Assembly (NCBI GenBank): GCA_037013495.1
Contig: CM072803.1
Span: forward strand, 55,441,627 to 55,505,626
Length of the DNA: 64,000 nt
From: Hippophae tibetana
Taxonomy: Eukaryota; Streptophyta; Magnoliopsida; Rosales; Elaeagnaceae
Reading direction: 5' to 3'
Shown: in pieces, positions 40,486 to 54,190 of the stretch
How positions within the stretch are numbered: position 1 is the stretch's first letter
How the letters are laid out: each line of letters starts with the position of its first letter
The notes under the pieces: model-generated
Told to the model about the DNA's origin: nothing
The model's database searches: none
The model's input: the letters and a program-made list of their open reading frames with translations, nothing else
Position numbers and translations under genes: made by a program

Positions 40486-43400
40486 TATGATATATTTAAA
40501 TGAAATTATTCGTCTTATGATGCAAAACTATTTAAATTTGAAATTTTGTTCATTATTCTAAATAAGAGATCAACAATTCTCATTTTTGACTCATTTTTGA
40601 CATCAATATTCTTAACTTATTTATAAGTTATTTTCGTTTTTTTGGATGGCATCGTAATGAATTTGCCTTTGGTTGTCCCCTTCTCCCTAGAAATCTAGGT
40701 TTCAAACCTATTCTAAGAGTAAGAGTTAGTGAAATATGATGCTACATATTACGCTCATCCACAATAGCAATTTTTCTAGCTAGGTAACAAAAAGTTTATA
40801 AAATGATGTCTGAAACAACCTCTATCCATCAACATTTTTTATTTGGAAGGGAGGTAATATAATTTGAATGAATTTGCCTATGCGGGGAATTAGGACTTAC
40901 AAAGGAAAGAAAATAAATATAGATCATGAGGAAAAATCAATAAGGGGAAAATGAAACATAATCATTTTCTCATATCTATATTATAAAAGAAACTTGTCGA
41001 AATAAATACTACGCGTTTTATTTCCTAATAATTATGATATGTATTTAAGTGAAATTATTACGTCTTATGATGCAAAACTATTTAAATTTGAAATTTTGTT
41101 CATTATTCTAAATAAGAGATCAATAATTCTCATTTTCGACTCATTTTTGACATCATTATTCTTAACTTATTTATAAGTTATTGTCATTTTTTTTTGGATG
41201 GCATCGTAATGAATTTGCCTTTGGTTGTCCCTTTCTCCCTAGAAATCTAGGTTTCAAACCCATTCTAAGAGTAAGAGTTAGTGAAATATGATGCTACATA
41301 TTACTCTCATCCACAATAGCAATTTTTCTAGCTAGGTAACAAAAAGTTTACAAATGATGTCTGAAACAACCTTTATCCATCAACATTTTTCATTGGGAAG
41401 GGAGGTAATATAATTTGCATGAATTTGCCTGTGCGGGGAATTAGGACTTACAAAGGAAAAAAAATAATCAGAGATCATGAGGAAAAATCAATAAGGGGAT
41501 AATAATACATAATCATTTTCTCATATCTATATTATAAAAGAAAGTTGGCAAAATAAATACTACGCGTTTTATTTCCTAATAATTATGATATATTTAAGTG
41601 AAATTATTACGTCTTATGATGCAAAACTATTTAAATTTGAAATTTTGTTCATTATTCTAAATAAGAGATCAATAATTCTCATTTTTGACTCATTTTTGAC
41701 ATCAATATTCTTAACTTATTTATAAGTTATTTTCGTTTTTTTGGATGGCATCGTAATGAATTTTCCTTTGGTTGTCCCCTTCTCCCTAGAAATCTAGGTT
41801 TCAAACCTATTCTAAGAGTAAGAGTTAGTGAAATATGATGCTACATATTACGCTCATCCACAATAGCAATTTTTCTAGCTAGCTAACAAAAAGTTTACAA
41901 ATGATGTCTGAAAAAACCTCTATCCATCAACATTTTTCATTTGGAAGGGAGGTAATATAATTTGCATGAATTTGCCTATGCGGGGAATTAGGACTTACAA
42001 AGGAAAGAAAATAAATATAGATCATGAGGAAAAATCAATAAGGGGAAAATGAAACATAATCATTTTCTCATATCTATATTATAAAAGAAAGTTGTCGAAA
42101 TAAATACTACTCGTTTTATTTCCTAATAATTATGATATGTATTTAAGTGAAATTATTACGTCTTATGATGCAAAACTATTTAAATTTGAAATTTTGTTCA
42201 TTATTCTAAATAAGAGATCAATAATTCTCATTTTCGACTCATTTTTGACATCTTTATTCTTAACTTATTTATAAGTTAATGTCATTTTTTTTGGATGGCA
42301 TCGTAATGAATTTGCCTTTGGTTGTCCCTTTCTCCCTAGAAATCTAGGTTTCAAACCCATTCTAAGAGTAAGAGTTAGTGAAATATGATGCTACATATTA
42401 CGCTCATCCACAATAGCAATGTTTCTAGCTAGGTAACAAAAAGTTTACAAATGATGTCTCAAAACAACCTCTATCCATCAACATTTTTCAGTTGGAAGGG
42501 AGGTAATATAATTTGCATGAATTTGCCTGTGCGGGGAATTAGGACTTACAAAGGAAAAAAAATAATCATAGATCATGAGGAAAAATCAATAAGGGGATAA
42601 TAATACATAATCATTTTCTCATATCTATATTATAAAAGAAAGATTGCAAAATAAATACTACGCGTTTTAATTCCTAATAATTATGATATATTTAAATGAA
42701 ATTATTCGTCTTATGATGCAAAACTATTTAAATTTGAAATTTTGTTCATTATTCTAAATAAGAGATCAACAATTCTCATTTTTGACTCATTTTTGACATC
42801 AATATTCTTAACTTATTTATAAGTTATTTTCGTTTTTTTGGATGGCATCGTAATGAATTTGCCTTTGGTTGTCCCCTTCTCCCTAGAAATCTAGGTTTCA
42901 AACCTATTCTAAGAGTAAGAGTTAGTGAAATATGATGCTACATATTACGCTCATCCACAATAGCAATTTTTCTAGCTAGGTAACAAAAAGTTTATAAAAT
43001 GATGTCTGAAACAACCTCTATCCATCAACATTTTTTATTTGGAAGGGAGGTAATATAATTTGAATGAATTTGCCTATGCGGGGAATTAGGACTTACAAAG
43101 GAAAGAAAATAAATATAGATCATGAGGAAAAATCAATAAGGGGAAAATGAAACATAATCATTTTCTCATATCTATATTATAAAAGAAACTTGTCGAAATA
43201 AATACTACGCGTTTTATTTCCTAATAATTATGATATGTATTTAAGTGAAATTATTACGTCTTATGATGCAAAACTATTTAAATTTGAAATTTTGTTCATT
43301 ATTCTAAATAAGAGATCAATAATTCTCATTTTCGACTCATTTTTGACATCATTATTCTTAACTTATTTATAAGTTATTGTCATTTTTTTTTGGATGGCAT

Positions 43401-44876
43401 CGTAATGAATTTGCCTTTGGTTGTCCCTTTCTCCCTAGAAATCTAGGTTTCAAACCCATTCTAAGAGTAAGAGTTAGTGAAATATGATGCTACATATTAC
43501 TCTCATCCACAATAGCAATTTTTCTAGCTAGGTAACAAAAAGTTTACAAATGATGTCTGAAACAACCTTTATCCATCAACATTTTTCATTGGGAAGGGAG
43601 GTAATATAATTTGCATGAATTTGCCTGTGCGGGGAATTAGGACTTACAAAGGAAAAAAAATAATCAGAGATCATGAGGAAAAATCAATAAGGGGATAATA
43701 ATACATAATCATTTTCTCATATCTATATTATAAAAGAAAGTTGGCAAAATAAATACTACGCGTTTTATTTCCTAATAATTATGATATATTTAAGTGAAAT
43801 TATTACGTCTTATGATGCAAAACTATTTAAATTTGAAATTTTGTTCATTATTCTAAATAAGAGATCAATAATTCTCATTTTTGACTCATTTTTGACATCA
43901 ATATTCTTAACTTATTTATAAGTTATTTTCGTTTTTTTGGATGGCATCGTAATGAATTTGCCTTTGGTTGTCCCCTTCTCCCTAGAAATCTAGGTTTCAA
44001 ACCTATTCTAAGAGTAAGAGTTAGTGAAATATGATGCTACATATTACGCTCATCCACAATAGCAATTTTTCTAGCTAGGTAACAAAAAGTTTACAAATGA
44101 TGTCTGAAAAAACCTCTATCCATCAACATTTTTCATTTGGAAGGGAGGTAATATAATTTGCATGAATTTGCCTATGCGGGGAATTAGGACTTACAAAGGA
44201 AAGAAAATAAATATAGATCATGAGGAAAAATCAATAAGGGGAAAATGAAACATAATCATTTTCTCATATCTATATTATAAAAGAAAGTTGTCGAAATAAA
44301 TACTACTCGTTTTATTTCCTAATAATTATGATATGTATTTAAGTGAAATTATTACGTCTTATGATGCAAAACTATTTAAATTTGAAATTTTGTTCATTAT
44401 TCTAAATAAGAGATCAATAATTCTCATTTTCGACTCATTTTTGACATCTTTATTCTTAACTTATTTATAAGTTAATGTCATTTTTTTTGGATGGCATCGT
44501 AATGAATTTGCCTTTGGTTGTCCCTTTCTCCCTAGAAATCTAGGTTTCAAACCCATTCTAAGAGTAAGAGTTAGTGAAATATGATGCTACATATTACGCT
44601 CATCCACAATAGCAATTTTTCTAGCAAGGTAACAAAAAGTTTACAAATGATGTCTGAAACAACCTCTATCCATCAACATTTTTTATTTGGAAGGGAGGTA
44701 ATATAATTTGCATGAATTTGCCTATGCGGGGAATTAGGACTTACAAAGGAAAGAAAATAATCATAGATCATGAGGAAAAATCAATAAGGGGAAAATAAAA
44801 CATAATCATTTTCTCATATCTTTATTATAAAAGAAAGTTGTCGCAATAAATACTACGCGTTTTATTTCCTAATAAT
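40486..44876. repeat. 4-monomer higher-order repeat, 2,196 bp, two near-identical copies
   Basis: m75-m78 (40486-42681) and m79-m82 (42682-44876) pair at an offset of 2196 bp. The tail of m74 equals the tail of m78 (TCTCAAAAC, CAGTTGG), so the true duplicated unit is offset and runs roughly from the middle of m74 to the middle of m78. Within it I noticed only two differences: ATTTTCC against ATTTGCC (m77/m81, about 41760) and AGCTAGCTAAC against AGCTAGGTAAC (about 41880). It is among the youngest-looking duplications in the window. Confidence 0.92.
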
Positions 44877-46521
44877 TATGATATGTATTTAAGAGAAATT
44901 ATTACGTCTTATGATGCAAAACTATTTAAATTTGAAATTTTGTTCATTATTCTAAATAAGAGATCAATAATTTTCATTTTCGACTCATTTTTGACATCAA
45001 TATTCTTAACTTATTTATAAGTTATTGTGGTTTCTTTGGATGGCATCGTAATGAATTTGCCTTTGGTTGTCCCTTTCTCCCTAGAAATCTAGGTTTCAAA
45101 CCCATTCTAAGAGTAAGAGTTAGTGAAATATGATGCTACATATTACGCTCATCCACAATAGCAATTTTTCTAGCTAGGTAACAAAAAGTTTACAAATGAT
45201 GTCTGAAACAACCTCTATCCATCAACATTTTTCATTTGGAAGGGAGGTAATATAATTTTCATGAATTTGCCTGTGCGGGGAATTAGGACTTACAAAGGAA
45301 AAAAAATAATCATAGATCATGAGGAAAAATCAATAAGGGGATAATAATACATAATCATTTTCTCATATCTATATTATAAAAGAAAGATTGCAAAATAAAT
45401 ACTACGCGTTTTATTTCCTAATAATTATGATATATTTAAATGAAATTATTCGTCTTATGATGCAAAACTATTTAAATTTGAAATTTTGTTCATTATTCTA
45501 AATAAGAGATCAATAATTCTCATTTTTGACTCATTTTTGACATCAATATTCTTAACTTATTTATAAGTTATTTTCGTTTTTTTGGATGGCATCGTAATGA
45601 ATTTGCCTTTGGTTGTCCCCTTCTCCCTAGAAATCTAGGTTTCAAACCTATTCTAAGAGTAAGAGTTAGTGAAATATGATGCTACATATTACGCTTATCC
45701 ACAATAGCAATTTTTCTAGCTAGGTAACAAAAAGTTTACAAATGATGTCTGAAACAACCTCTATCCATCAACATTTTTCATTTGGAAGGGAGGTAATATA
45801 ATTTGCATGAATTTGCCTATGCGGGGAATTAGGACTTACAAAGGAAAGAAAATAAATATAGATCATGAGGAAAAATCAATAAGGGGAAAATGAAACATAA
45901 TCATTTTCTCATATCTATAATATAAAAGAAAGTTGTCGAAATAAATACTACGCGTTTTATTTCCTAATAATTATGATATGTATTTAAGTGAAATTATTAC
46001 GTCTTACGATGCAAAACTATTTAAATTTGAAATTTTGTTCATTATTCTAAATAAGAGATCAATAATTCTCATTTTCGACTCATTTTTGACATCATTATTC
46101 TTAACTTATTTATAAGTTATTGTCATTTTTTTTGGATGGCATCGTAATGAATTTGCCTTTGGTTGTCCCTTTCTCCCTAGAAATCTAGGTTTCAAACCCA
46201 TTCTAAGAGTAAGAGTTAGTGAAATATGATGCTACATATTACGCTCATCCACAATAGCAATTTTTCTAGCTAGGTAACAAAAAGTTTACATATGATGTCC
46301 GAAACAACCTTTATCCATCAACATTTTTCATTTGGAAGGGAGGTAATATAATTTGCATGAATTTGCCTGTGCGGGGAATTAGGACTTACAAAGGAAAAAA
46401 AATAATCAGAGATCATGAGGAAAAATCAATAAGGGGATAATAATACATAATCATTTTCTCATATCTATATTATAAAAGAAAGTTGGCAAAATAAATACTA
46501 TGCATTTTATTTCCTAATAAT

Positions 46522-49500
46522 TATGATATATTTAAGTGAAATTATTACGTCTTATGATGCAAAACTATTTAAATTTCAAATTTTGTTCATTATTCTAAAT
46601 AAGAGATCAATAATTTTCATTTTCGACTCATTTTTTACATCAATATTCTTAACTTATTTATAAGTTATTGTGGTTTCTTTGGATGGCATCGTAATGAATT
46701 TGCCTTTGGTTGTCCCTTTCTCCCTAGAAATCTAGGTTTCAAACCTATTCTAAGAGTAAGAGTTAGTAAAATATGATGCTACATATTACGCTCTTCCACA
46801 ATAGCAATTTTTCTAGCTCGGTAACAAAAAGTTTACAAATGATGTCTGAAATAACCTCTATCCATCAACATTTTTCATTTGGAAGAGAGGTAATATAATT
46901 TGCATGAATTTGCCTGTGCGGGTAATTAGGATTTACAAAGGAAAGAAAATAATCATAGATCATGTGGAAAAATCAATAAGGGGATAATAATACATAATCA
47001 TTTTCTTATATCTATATTATAAAAGAAAGTTGGCAAAATAAATACTACGCGTTTTATTTCCTAATAATTATGATATATTTAAATGAAATTATTCGTCTTA
47101 TGATGCAAAACTATTTAAATTTCAAATTTTGTTCATTATTCTAAATAAGAGATCAATAATTCTCATTTTCGACTTATTTTTTACATCAATATTCTTAACT
47201 TATTTATAAGTTATTTTCGTTTTTTTGGATTCCATCGTAATGAATTTGCCTTTGGTTGTCCCCTTCTCCCTAGAAATCTAGGTTTCAAACCTATTCTAAG
47301 AGTAAGAGTTAGTGAAATATGATGCTACATATTACGCTCATCCACAATAGCAATTTTTCTAGCTAGGTAACAAAAAGTTTACAAATGATGTCTGAAACAA
47401 CCTCTATCCATCAACATTTTTCATTTGGAAGGGAGGTAATATAATTTGCAGGAATTTGCCTATGCGGGGAATTAGGACATAAAAAGGAAAGAAAATAATC
47501 ATAGATCATGAGGAAAAATCAATAAGGGGAAAATGAAACATAATCATTTTCTCATATCTATATTATAAAAGAAATTTGGCGAAATAAATACTACGCGTTT
47601 TATTTCCTAATAATTATGATATGTATTTAAGTGAAATTATTACGTCTTATGGTGCAAAACTATTTAAATTTGAAATTTTGTTCATTATTCTAAATAAGAG
47701 ATCAATAATTTTGATTTTCGACTCATTTTTGACATCAATATTCTTAACTTATTTATAAGTTATTGTGGTTTCCTTGGATGCCATCGTAATGAATTTGCCT
47801 TTGGTTGTCCCCTTCTCCCTAGAAATCTAGGTTTCAAACCTATTCTAAGAGTAAGAGTTAGTGAAATATGATGCTACATATTACGCTCATCCACAATAGC
47901 AATTTTTCTAGCTAGGTAACAAAAAGTTTACAAATGATGTCTGAAACAACCTCTATCCATCAACATTTTTCATTTGGAAGGGAGGTAATATAATTTGCAT
48001 GAATTTGCCTATGCGGGGAATTAGGACTTACAAAGGAAAGAAAATAATCATAGATCATGAGGAAAAATCAATAAGGGGAAAATAAAACATAATCATTTTC
48101 TCATATCTATATTATAAAAGAAAGTTGGCGAAATAAATACTACGCGTTTTATTTCCTAATAATTATGATATGTATTTAAGTGAAATTATTACGTCTTATG
48201 ATGCAAAACTATTTAAATTTGAAATTTTGTTCATTATTCTAAATAAGAGATCAATAATTTTCATTTTCGAGTCATTTTTGACATCAATATTCTTAACTTA
48301 TTTATAAGTTATTGTGGTTTCTTTGGATGGCATCGTAATGAATTTGCCTTTGGTTGTCCCTTTCTCCCTAGAAATCTAGGTTTCAAACCCATTCTAAGAG
48401 TAAGAGTTAGTGAAATATGATGCTACATATTACGCTCATCCACAATAGCAATTTTTCTAGCTAGGTAACAAAAAGTTTACATATGATGTCCGAAACAACC
48501 TTTATCCATCAACATTTTTCATTTGGAAGGGAGGTAATATAATTTGCATGAATTTGCCTGTGCGGGGAATTAGGACTTACAAAGGAAAAAAAATAATCAG
48601 AGATCATGAGGAAAAATCAATAAGGGGATAATAATACATAATCATTTTCTCATATCTATATTATAAAAGAAAGTTGGCAAAATAAATACTATGCGTTTTA
48701 TTTCCTAATAATTATGATATATTTAAGTGAAATTATTACGTCTTATGATGCAAAACTATTTAAATTTGAAATTTTGTTCATTATTCTAAATAAGAGATCA
48801 ATAATTTTCATTTTCGACTCATTTTTTACATCAATATTCTTAACTTATTTATAAGTTATTGTGGTTTCTTTGGATGGCATCGTAATGAATTTGCCTTTGG
48901 TTGTCCCTTTCTCCCTAGAAATCTAGGTTTCAAACCTATTCTAAGAGTAAGAGTTAGTAAAATATGATGCTACATATTACGCTCTTCCACAATAGCAATT
49001 TTTCTAGCTCGGTAACAAAAAGTTTACAAATGATGTCTGAAATAACCTCTATCCATCAACATTTTTCATTTGGAAGAGAGGTAATATAATTTGCATGAAT
49101 TTGCCTGTGCGGGTAATTAGGATTTACAAAGGAAAGAAAATAATCATAGATCATGTGGAAAAATCAATAAGGGGATAATAATACATAATCATTTTCTTAT
49201 ATCTATATTATAAAAGAAAGTTGGCAAAATAAATACTACGCGTTTTATTTCCTAATAATTATGATATATTTAAATGAAATTATTCGTCTTATGATGCAAA
49301 ACTATTTAAATTTCAAATTTTGTTCATTATTCTAAATAAGAGATCAACAATTCTCATTTTCGACTTATTTTTTACATCAATATTCTTAACTTATTTATAA
49401 GTTATTTTTGTTTTTTTGGATGGCATCGTAATGAATTTGCCTTTGGTTGTCCCCTTCTCCCTAGAAATCTAGGTTTCAAACCTATTCTAAGAGTAAGAGT

Positions 49501-50903
49501 TAGTGAAATATGATGCTACATATTACGCTCATCCACAATAGCAATTTTTCTAGCTAGGTAACAAAAAGTTTACAAATGATGTCTGAAACAACCTCTATCC
49601 ATCAACATTTTTCATTTGGAAGGGAGGTAATATAATTTGCAGGAATTTGCCTATGCGGGGAATTAGGACTTAAAAAGGAAAGAAAATAATCATAGATCAT
49701 GAGGAAAAATCAATAAGGGGAAAATGAAACATAATCATTTTCTCATATCTATATTATAAAAGAAATTTTGGCGAAATAAATACTACGCGTTTTATTTCCT
49801 AATAATTATGATATGTATTTAAGTGAAATTATTACGTCTTATGATGCAAAACTATTTAAATTTGAAATTTTGTTCATTATTCTAAATAAGAGATCAATAA
49901 TTTTCATTTTCGACTCATTTTTGACATCAATATTCTTAACTTATTTATAAGTTATTGTGGTTTCCTTGGATGCCATCGTAATGAATTTGCCTTTGGTTGT
50001 CCCCTTCTCCCTAGAAATCTAGGTTTCAAACCTATTCTAAGAGTAAGAGTTAGTGAAATATGATGCTACATATTACGCTCATCCACAATAGCAATTTTTC
50101 TAGCTAGGTAACAAAAAGTTTACAAATGATGTCTGAAACAACCTCTATCCATCAACATTTTTCATTTGGAAGGGAGGTAATATAATTTGCATGAATTTGC
50201 CTATGCGGGGAATTAGGACTTACAAAGGAAAGAAAATAATCATAGATCATGAGGAAAAATCAATAAGGGGAAAATAAAACATAATCATTTTCTCATATCT
50301 ATATTATAAAAGAAAGTTGGCGAAATAAATACTACGCGTTTTATTTCCTAATAATTATGATATGTATTTAAGTGAAATTATTACGTCTTATGATGCAAAA
50401 CTATTTAAATTTGAAATTTTGTTCATTATTCTAAATAAGAGATCAATAATTTTCATTTTCGACTCATTTTTGACATCAATATTCTTAACTTATTTATAAG
50501 TTATTGTGGTTTCTTTGGATGGCATCGTAATGAATTTGCCTTTGGTTGTCCCTTTCTCCCTAGAAATCTAGGTTTCAAACCCATTCTAAGAGTACGAGTT
50601 AGTAAAATATGATGCTACATATTACGCTCATCCACAATAGCAATTTTTCTAGCTCGGTAACAAAAAGTTTACAAATGATGTCTGAAATAACCTCTATCCA
50701 TCAACATTTTTCATTTGGAAGGGAGGTAATATAATTTGCATGAATTTGCCTGTGCGGGGAATTAGGATTTACAAAGGAAAAAAATAATCATAGATCATGA
50801 GGAAAAATCAATAAGGGGATAATAATACATAATCATTTTCTTATATCTATATTATAAAAGAAAGTTGGTAAAATAAATACTACGCGTTTTTTTTCCTAAT
50901 AAT
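46522..50903. repeat. 4-monomer higher-order repeat, 2,191 bp, two copies
   Basis: m86-m89 (46522-48712) pair with m90-m93 (48713-50903) at offsets of 2191-2192 bp. Shared markers are ACGCTCTTCC, GGAAGAGAGG, GGGTAATTAGG and CATGTGG (m86/m90), TTTCAAATTTTG (m87/m91), GTTTCCTTGG (m88/m92) and GTTTCTTTGG (m89/m93). The tail of m85 equals that of m89 (GATGTCCGAAAC), while the tail of m93 changes to a GTACGAGTTAG type. The duplicated unit therefore again begins and ends in mid-monomer. Confidence 0.9.
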
Positions 50904-52340
50904 TATGATATATTTAAATGAAATTATTACGTCTTATGATGCAAAACTATTTAAATTTGAAATTTTGTTCATTATTCTAAATAAGAGATCAATAATTCTC
51001 ATTTTCGACTTATTTTTTACATCAATATTCTTAACTTATTTATAAGTTATTTTCGTTTTTTTGGATGCCATCGTAATGAATTTGCCTTCGGTTGTCCCCT
51101 TCTCCCTAGAAATCTAGGTTTCAAACCTATTCTAAGAGTAAGAGTTAGTGAAATATGATGCTACATATTACGCTCATCCACAATAGCAATTTTTCTAGCT
51201 AGGTAACAAAAAGTTTACAAATGATGTCTGAAACAACCTCTATCCATCAACATTTTTCATTTGGAAGGGAGGTAATATAATTTGCATGAATTTGCCTATG
51301 CGGGGAATTAGGACTTACAAAGGAAAGAAAATAATCATAGATCATGAGGAAAAATCAATAAGGGGAAAATAAAACATAATCATTTTCTCATATCTATATT
51401 ATAAAAGAAAGTTGTCGAAATAAATACTACGTGTTTTATTTCCTAATAATTATTATATGTATTTAAGTGAAATTATTACGTCTTATGATGCAAAACTATT
51501 TAAATTTGAAATTTTGTTCATTATTCCAAATAAGAGATCAATAATTTTCATTTTCGACTCATTTTTGACATCAATATTCTTAACTTATTTATAAGTTATT
51601 GTGGTTTCTTTGGATGGCATCGTAATGAATTTGCCTTTGGTTGTCCCTTTCTCCCTAGAAATCTAGGTTTCAAACATATTCTAAGAGTAAGAGTTAGTGA
51701 AATATGATGCTACATATTACGCTCATCCACAATAGCAATTTTTCTAGCTAGGTAACAAAAAGATTACAAATGATGTCTAAAACAACCTCTATCCATCAAC
51801 ATTTTTCATTTGGAAGGGAGGTAATATAATTTGCATGAATTGGCCTGTGCGGGGAATTAGGACTTACAAAGGAAAAAAAATAATCATAGATCATGAGGAA
51901 AAATCAATAAGGGGATAATAATACATAATCATTTTCTCATATCTATATTATAAAAGAAAGATTGCAAAATAAATACTACGCGTTTTATTTCCTAATAATT
52001 ATGATATATTTAAATGAAATTATTCGTCTTATGATGCAAAACTATTTAAATTTGAAATTTTGTTCATTATTCTAAATAAGAGATCAATAATTCTCATTTT
52101 CGACTCATTTTTGACATCAATATTCTTAACTTATTTATAAGTTATTTTCGTTTTTTTGGATGGCATCGTAATGAAATTGCCTTTGGTTGTCCCCTTCTCC
52201 CTAGAAATCTAGGTTTCAAACCTGTTCTATGAGTAAGAGTTAGTGAAATATGATGCTACATATTACGCTCATCCACAATAGCAAGTTTTCTAGCTAGGTA
52301 ACAAAAAGTTTACAAATGATGTCTAAAACAACCTCTATCC

Positions 52341-52360
52341 ATCAATTGTTTCCATTTTGA
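52341..52360. repeat. Diverged patch CATCAATTGTTTCC in six monomers
   Basis: Where most copies read CATCAACATTTTTCATTTGG, m96 reads a form with ATTGTTTCCATTTTGA. The same form is in m103 (about 56178), m107 (about 58368), m108 (about 58913), m115 (about 62746) and m116 (about 63292). It always comes with AGCAAGTTTTC upstream and GGAATGAAAATAATC downstream. Several substitutions packed into about 15 bp suggest import from a diverged monomer or one complex mutation, then spread with the block. Confidence 0.8.
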
Positions 52361-52545
52361 AGGGAGGTAATATAATTTGCATGAATTTGCCTATGCGGGG
52401 AATTAGGACTTACAAAGGAATGAAAATAATCATAGATCATGAGGAAAAATCAATAATGGGAAAATAAAACATAATCATTTTCTCATATCTATATTATAAA
52501 AGAAAGTTGTCGAAATAAATACTACGCGTTTTATTTCCTAATAAT

Positions 52546-54190
52546 TATGATATATTTAACTGAAATTATTACGTCTTATGATGCAAAACTATTTAAATTT
52601 GAAATTTTGTTCATTATTCTAAATAAGAGATAAATAATTCTCATTTTCGACTTATTTTTTACATCAATATTCTTAACTTATTTATAAGTTATTTTCGTTT
52701 TTTTGGATGCCATCGTAATGAATTTGCCTTTGGTTGTCCCCTTCTCCCTAGAAATCTAGGTTTCAAACCTATTCTAAGAGTAAGAGTTAGTGAAATATGA
52801 TGCTACATATTACGCTCATCCACAATAGCAATTTTTCTAGCTAGGTAACAAAAAGTTTACAAATGATGTCTGAAACAACCTCTATCCATCAACATTTTTC
52901 ATTTGGAAGGGAGGTAATATAATTTGCAGGAATTTGCCTATGCGGGGAATTAGGACTTAAAAAGGAAAGAAAATAATCATAGATCATGAGGAAAAATCAA
53001 TAAGGGGAAAATGAAACATAATCATTTTCTCATATCTATATTATAAAAGAAATTTGGCGAAATAAATACTACGCGTTTTATTTCCTAATAATTATGATAT
53101 GTATTTAAGTGAAATTATTACGTCTTATGATGCAAAACTATTTAAATTTGAAATTTTGTTCATTATTCTAAATAAGAGATCAATAATTTTCATTTTCGAC
53201 TCATTTTTGACATCAATATTCTTAACTTATTTATAAGTTATTGTGGTTTCTTTGGATGCCATCGTAATGAATTTGCCTTTGGTTGTCCCCTTCTCCCTAG
53301 AAATCTAGGTTTCAAACCTATTCTAAGAGTAAGAGTTAGTGAAATATGATGCTACATATTACGCTCATCCACAATAGCAATTTTTCTAGCTAGGTAACAA
53401 AAAGTTTACAAATGATGTCTGAAACAACCTCTATCCATCAACATTTTTCATTTGGAAGGGAGGTAATATAATTTGCAGGAATTTGCCTATGCGGGGAATT
53501 AGGACTTAAAAAGGAAAGAAAATAATCATAGATCATGAGGAAAAATCAATAAGGGGAAAATGAAACATAATCATTTTCTCATATCTATATTATAAAAGAA
53601 ATTTGGCGAAATAAATACTACGCGTTTTATTTCCTAATAATTATGATATGTATTTAAGTGAAATTATTACGTCTTATGATGCAAAACTATTTAAATTTGA
53701 AATTTTGTTCATTATTCTAAATAAGAGATCAATAATTTTCATTTTCGACTCATTTTTGACATCAATATTCTTAACTTATTTATAAGTTATTGTGGTTTCT
53801 TTGGATGCCATCGTAATGAATTTGCCTTTGGTTGTCCCCTTCTCCCTAGAAATCTAGGTTTCAAACCTATTCTAAGAGTAAGAGTTAGTGAAATATGATG
53901 CTACATATTACGCTCATCCACAATAGCAATTTTTCTAGCTAGGTAACAAAAAGTTTACAAATGATGTCTGAAACAACCTCTATCCATCAACATTTTTCAT
54001 TTGGAAGGGAGGTAATATAATTTGCATGAATTTGCCTATGCGGGGAATTAGGAATTACAAAGGAAAGAAAATAATCATAGATCATGAGGAAAAATCAATA
54101 AGGGGAAAATAAAACATAATCATTTTCTCATATCTATATTATAAAAGAAAGTTGGCGAAATAAATACTACGCGTTTTATTTCCTAATAAT
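52546..54190. repeat. Single-monomer expansion m97-m99
   Basis: m98 (53093) and m99 (53642) start 549 bp apart and are nearly identical, with GTTTCTTTGGATGCC and CCCCTTCTCC. The m97 tail equals the m98 tail (TTTGCAGGAATTTG, CTTAAAAAGG, AAAATGAAAC), whereas the m99 tail returns to the common form. A unit of one monomer length has thus been duplicated in tandem from mid-monomer to mid-monomer. m97 itself (TTTAACTGAAATT, AGATAAATAATTC) is the counterpart of m109 at 59118. Confidence 0.85.
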
